From positions 704,082 to 768,081 of the forward strand of contig NW_006920422.1 of NCBI RefSeq assembly GCF_000344685.1: a DNA stretch of 64,000 nt. The letters run 5' to 3'. Source of the stretch: Gloeophyllum trabeum ATCC 11539 (taxonomy: Eukaryota > Basidiomycota > Agaricomycetes > Gloeophyllales > Gloeophyllaceae). This document shows, piece by piece, positions 60,401-64,000 of the stretch (positions are counted from its first letter, which is position 1; each line of letters opens with the position of its first letter). The notes beneath the pieces were generated by a model. The model had not been told where the DNA came from. It ran no database searches and was given only the letters and a program-made list of their open reading frames with translations. Made by a program: the position numbers and the translations under genes.

Positions 60401-61514
60401 ATCGCTACTCGCGTTCGCTAACATTCGCGATGTCAGTTACGGGCTACCTGTACTCATATCATCCACAATGCTTGGAGACTGGACTTCAACCTAACCGTTG
60501 CATCCTTCGAGCCAAACATTAAGGGAGTGAGGAATCTCATAGACTTGGCTCTAAGATCTTCATATGGCGTTAACTTCCGGTTCGTCTTCGCGTCTTCCGT
60601 CTCTGTGGCGCAAGGCTGGCCTAGAGACCGTGGAACGTTCCCGGAGGAGTCAGATTTGCCTGTAGATGTGGCCGTAGGGGCGGGTTATGGGGAAAGTAAA
60701 TTCGTATCCGAACAGGTAATTCCCATCGACGCTGATCATTTTTCTGTGAGTCGAATGACTGAAGCGCTCGACCCAGCTCCTTGCGAAAGCGGCGGAATGT
60801 GGGCTGCAGACGACAACACTCCGGATTGGCCAAATTTGCGGCGGTAAGTCAAATGGCTCATGGGCTACCACGGATTGGGTGCCTATGTTGGTCAAGTCGA
60901 GTAAAGCCTTGGGATGCCTACCGAATGCGCATGGGGTTAGTGATTGCGCGTGTTCCTTACAATTCTAGTAATAAACGCGACCTGACAGGTGGTTACGTGG
61001 GTGACCTCGGATGTGGTGGCGCAGGCTGTCCTTGATGCGACATTAGCGAAGGAGGGTCCTCCTTCCGCCCTCAACATATTGCATCCGCGGCCTGTGCCTT
61101 GGTCTCTCATTATTTCGGGGATCAGCAGCGCCTTGGCGAAGATCGTTGATGATGGCAGCAACGAACCTCTACCGATCGTGTCATTCAGACAATGGGTAAC
61201 ACTCTTGGAGGCCAAAGCCAGGGACGCTACCGAGAAGGATATGAAAGCCATTGTGAGTCTGAATGAGTTCATAACATCCCCTCTGACCTGTCGCCTAGCC
61301 TGCCCTTAAAATCCTACAATTCTATCAACGTATGGCCTCGTCTGACGAAGTATTACGTGCCTCCGGGAGGACAGACGAAGAGACTGGTATGCTGCCATTT
61401 GTAACCGAGAAGGCTCAGAGTATAAGTGCGACTCTGAGAGAAGCCCCTCAGCTGGTCGAGGAAGATGCAGAACGGTGGATCAAATATTGGCATGGGAAGG
61501 GACTCTTGTACTGA
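57431..61514 (+). CDS. NRPS-like A-T-R enzyme (adenylation, carrier, thioester reductase)
   Basis: This enzyme is predicted to activate a carboxylic acid with ATP, load it on a phosphopantetheine arm and reduce it with NADPH to an aldehyde or alcohol. The ATG at 57431 begins VSFMVPTKWTLVP. The adenylation domain has the ATP loop TYLHSSGSTGLPKSIPHT (near 58080), LHSGYGGTEFPCP, the YATSDLFEKHP block and GRADDLVILASG; its exons keep frame across introns. The carrier motif DLFSQGFDSLSATFLRNRI spans an intron that splits the codon of the phosphopantetheine-bearing serine. The reductase has the nucleotide loop VTGTTGGLGSYI (near 60140), IIHNAWRLDFNL, and the catalytic pair in GYGESKFVSEQ (Y and K four apart). 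No condensation domain is present. The stop is at 61512-61514. Substrate is unknown. Confidence 0.85.
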
Positions 61515-61956
61515 GGCTCGGAGGACTGATTGTTGGGAGATATGAGAGCCTATATAATTGTGACAATTCAATAACCATACCCATATTGTTCGCTCCTTTC
61601 CTAAGGATCTCGTAATAAGTATTATTTCGCATTCCCAAGCCGTTTAGACGGTCTAGTTATCGTCTTTGTTGTAATGACGCGATAATTCACGCGCTGGTAT
61701 ATATATAGTGCTGCCCAAGTGCTCAGAGAATGGTGAATGTCGTGGCTTCGCGCTCTCTACCTCAGATTCACTGGAAGCCACAATATTGTGGCCCGGGCTC
61801 GCGTGGTCATCATGATCTCGTGCTTGCACCGCCACTTGTTAGCCCGGTCCGGAGCTGCTCTTTAGCGAGCACTGGTCAAGCGTCGCGCCTGCCTGTGGCG
61901 GCTACCCTCTGCTACCAAGCTGGTTGTACTAGTAGATTGTATCTGGACGGCCTACT
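61515..61956. other. Intergenic between NRPS-like gene and FYV10
   Basis: About 440 bases. The left half is AT-rich and likely the 3' end of the reductase gene; the right half is the FYV10 promoter. Nothing else was seen. Confidence 0.45.
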
Positions 61957-63511
61957 ATGGCGAGCACGATGAGTACGAAGCTGAACATGGACGGCATCAT
62001 GCTGTTTGAGGAGCCATTTGTTCGAGTCAGTGTATATGTTGCAACGCTGAACAAATCTGAGGCTAACCCGTGCGAAGGTTCCGTACGAGAACTATCGCAA
62101 GGTCTTCCGCGCGTCGCAGCGGCATGTCGAAAAAGATCTGTCGGGGGTGCAGAAAGCTGCCAGTGACATCGAGAACCGATGGCGCGCAGGTGGCCATGAC
62201 GTCGACGAAGCAGTCAAGTCTGTCCAGGCCATGATTGGGCGGGTAGAGGGTCTTAAACGAAAGGTGGCCTGCAGATGATACTGTATTCCAGTCAGAGGAC
62301 TTAAATCTCATGCTTGCAGCTGTCCGACCTTCATGATACATCCGGTAAACCTACGCAAGATGTCATGCGCGAGCGCCTCAAGTACCTAGGTCAAGTGGAG
62401 ACTATGCAGAGCGCCGACGGACATGAATTCGCCCAATGGTCGGATGTCCGACTCGATCGATGGTTAGTAGACTGGTCTTTGCGTAGGGGGAGGGAGAAAA
62501 GCGCGAGGAAGATAGCCCAGGAGAAGGAGATCCAGGTAGGTCTTACCTCCTACCGACTCGCGTTTCATTCACATTGCATGAATACAGTGCTAAGCACATT
62601 GCAGAAACTAGTGGACATCGATTTGTTTACCGATATACACCGGATAGAAACTGCTCTAGAAGGACATAGCTGTACGGAGGCTCTCGCGTGGTGCAGCGAG
62701 AACAAGTCCGCGCTCCGCAAAGCGAAGGTGAGTTTACGTATTTCCTCCGCTTTTACGAACTAAAACCTCACCGCTTCAGAGCACACTGGAGTTTGATTTA
62801 CGCCTCCAAGAATACATCGAGCTATGCCGTGCAGGTAAAGCGGTCGAAGCGATCGCGTATCTCAAGAAACACCTCACATCATGGCAAGACACACACTTGG
62901 CGCAAATCCGACAGGCCTCAGCCTTGCTCGCCGTCTCGCCCTCTACAAAGACTGGGTCATATAAGGTATGTGTTTCCCCACGTATCTTCCTTCCTGTCAT
63001 GCATTATCCTCATTCCGTCTCCCCAGCGTCTCTACGACGTCGCACGCTGGAAGACGCTGGTCCAGGCGTTCCGCCTTGCCGTATACAGCCTCAACACGTT
63101 ACCAACCGAGCCGCTGTTTCACTACGCGCTGAGCGCGGGCCTCGCCTCCCTGAAACTGCCCGCATGCTACGACCCCGCCTCGAAGAACGCGGACTGCCCC
63201 GTCTGCGACCCGGCGCTGGGACAGCTTGCGAAGGAGGTGCCCTTCAGCCACCACGTGAACTCCACGATCGTGTGCCACATCACGGGCAAGGTCATGGACG
63301 AGGATAATGCGCCGATGGCGTTCCCCAACGGCTATGTCTATTCGCGAGAGGTGGGTCGCTCGCGACGTGTTTCAAAGCTGAAATTAATCCCCTCTTTCTG
63401 AATGAACAGGCGTTGGAAGACATGGCTGCAAAGAATGATGGGATCGTGACGTGCCCCCGCACCAATCATAGTTGCGAGTTTTCGGCATTACGAAGGGTAT
63501 ACATTTCGTGA
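61957..63511 (+). CDS. FYV10: FYV10 / GID9 (MAEA), RING subunit of the GID/CTLH ubiquitin ligase
   Basis: This is one of the two RING-type catalytic subunits of the GID/CTLH E3 complex, which in yeast degrades gluconeogenic enzymes. The ATG at 61957 begins STMSTKLNMDGIMLFEEPFV. Exons give a coiled N-terminus (YRKVFRASQRHVEKDLSGVQ). The LisH region follows near residue 140 (RLDRWLVDWSLRRGREKSAR), then the CTLH region (LEGHSCTEALAWCSENKSAL, LEFDLRLQEYIELCRAGKAV). The CRA region includes RWKTLVQAFRLAVYSL. The C-terminal degenerate RING (CPVC, STIVCHITGKVMDED, AFPNGYVYSREALEDMA, VTCPRTNHSCEF) ends ALRRVYIS, as in other family members. The final join is at 63409-63410. The paralogous RMD5/GID2 is not in this window. 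Confidence 0.92.
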
Positions 63512-64000
63512 TCGCCTGCAGCTGTCGATTCGGGATGCATCGACTATAATTTTGTGAGTGCGGATGCTGGGTGTGTATGTCAAATGTATGTAGTTTTATT
63601 CTCGCAACGCACGCTAGCAACAGAGGTGTACTATGTCAAGTTTCTGTCAAACCTACGCCACTTTAACTACCCGCTCCTGTCTTCCCTGTCCTCTTCCAAT
63701 AGCTTCTGTGATTTGCAGAGTGTCCCTCTGCGGTACCGATCAGCGGTAATGGTGTCGTTTCAGGTTTACCCCGGGAGAAAAGAAGCCCTGCCTCCCTTCC
63801 TTTCTTCCATCTCTTCTCTGCAGCCAACTTCTCATGATCACTTGTAGTCCAACTCCTCTCGGCAAATGCTCCGGAACCGACGTGAAATGAACTGGAGTAA
63901 ATGAAGAAAACGGGAAGAAATTCATTTTTATTGTATTTTGAGCACCGGCACCGGCGGGACCTCCGTTTGCCGGAATTGCCAAAAAGGATCGTCCTCAACT
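63512..64000. other. 3' flank of FYV10, no gene seen
   Basis: The remaining 490 bases hold the FYV10 3' untranslated region and short overlapping frames up to 111 codons on the minus strand with no recognisable motif. A gene could begin beyond the window edge. Confidence 0.4.

Noticed and set aside
12432..61514. One large biosynthetic cluster including both the FMO/methyltransferase locus and the NRPS-like enzyme
   Set aside because: They are about 37 kb apart with conserved housekeeping genes (SEC20, RPN3, PIN4, PIG-S) between them.

Overview
The window is nuclear DNA from a filamentous basidiomycete, most likely an Agaricomycete; Polyporales is my guess but is not demonstrated. The evidence is the dense intron structure (introns of about 45-70 bases with GT..AG ends, several per gene), short intergenic distances, and gene families typical of mushroom-forming fungi. 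Bacterial-style operons are absent. I rebuilt most gene models by joining exons at splice sites, and the joined lengths came out in frame for nine of them.

Layout. 1-1547: an F-box protein running off the left edge. 1548-8818: a 7 kb gene-poor stretch with small decayed coding-like fragments. 8819-20689: a CSC1/OSCA-type osmosensitive channel, then a flavin monooxygenase, a SAM methyltransferase and a Zn2Cys6 transcription factor, which together look like a small specialised-metabolism locus. The transcription factor contains a false assembly gap. 20926-34069: mostly conserved cell-biology genes: a FYVE-SAP-SAP-RING ubiquitin ligase, a PHD/chromodomain/AT-hook protein, an F-box-like protein, the SNARE SEC20, an unknown repeat protein, a tRNA-Cys and proteasome subunit RPN3. 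34717-37113: an allantoate-type MFS transporter. 37571-47808: two paralogues of an expanded WW-like membrane-protein family, placed head to head around an NDUFAF2-type complex I assembly factor and a second false gap. 47809-49711: non-coding DNA with a degenerate minisatellite. 49712-63511: the parvulin PIN4, GPI transamidase subunit PIG-S, an SNT1-like double-SANT corepressor, an NRPS-like A-T-R reductase and FYV10/GID9.

How the genes relate. Most neighbours are unrelated housekeeping genes. Divergent pairs share short promoters: methyltransferase/transcription factor, FYVE-RING/PHD, F-box/SEC20 and PIG-S/SNT1. Three of the genes act in ubiquitin-proteasome turnover (FYVE-RING, RPN3, FYV10) and two in chromatin (PHD-chromo, SNT1), but nothing shows they are co-regulated.

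Two runs of N (18682-19044 and 41697-42205) are flanked by identical sequence (905 and 305 bases). Both are therefore unmerged contig overlaps, not real duplications. I found no CRISPR array, phage or intact transposon.
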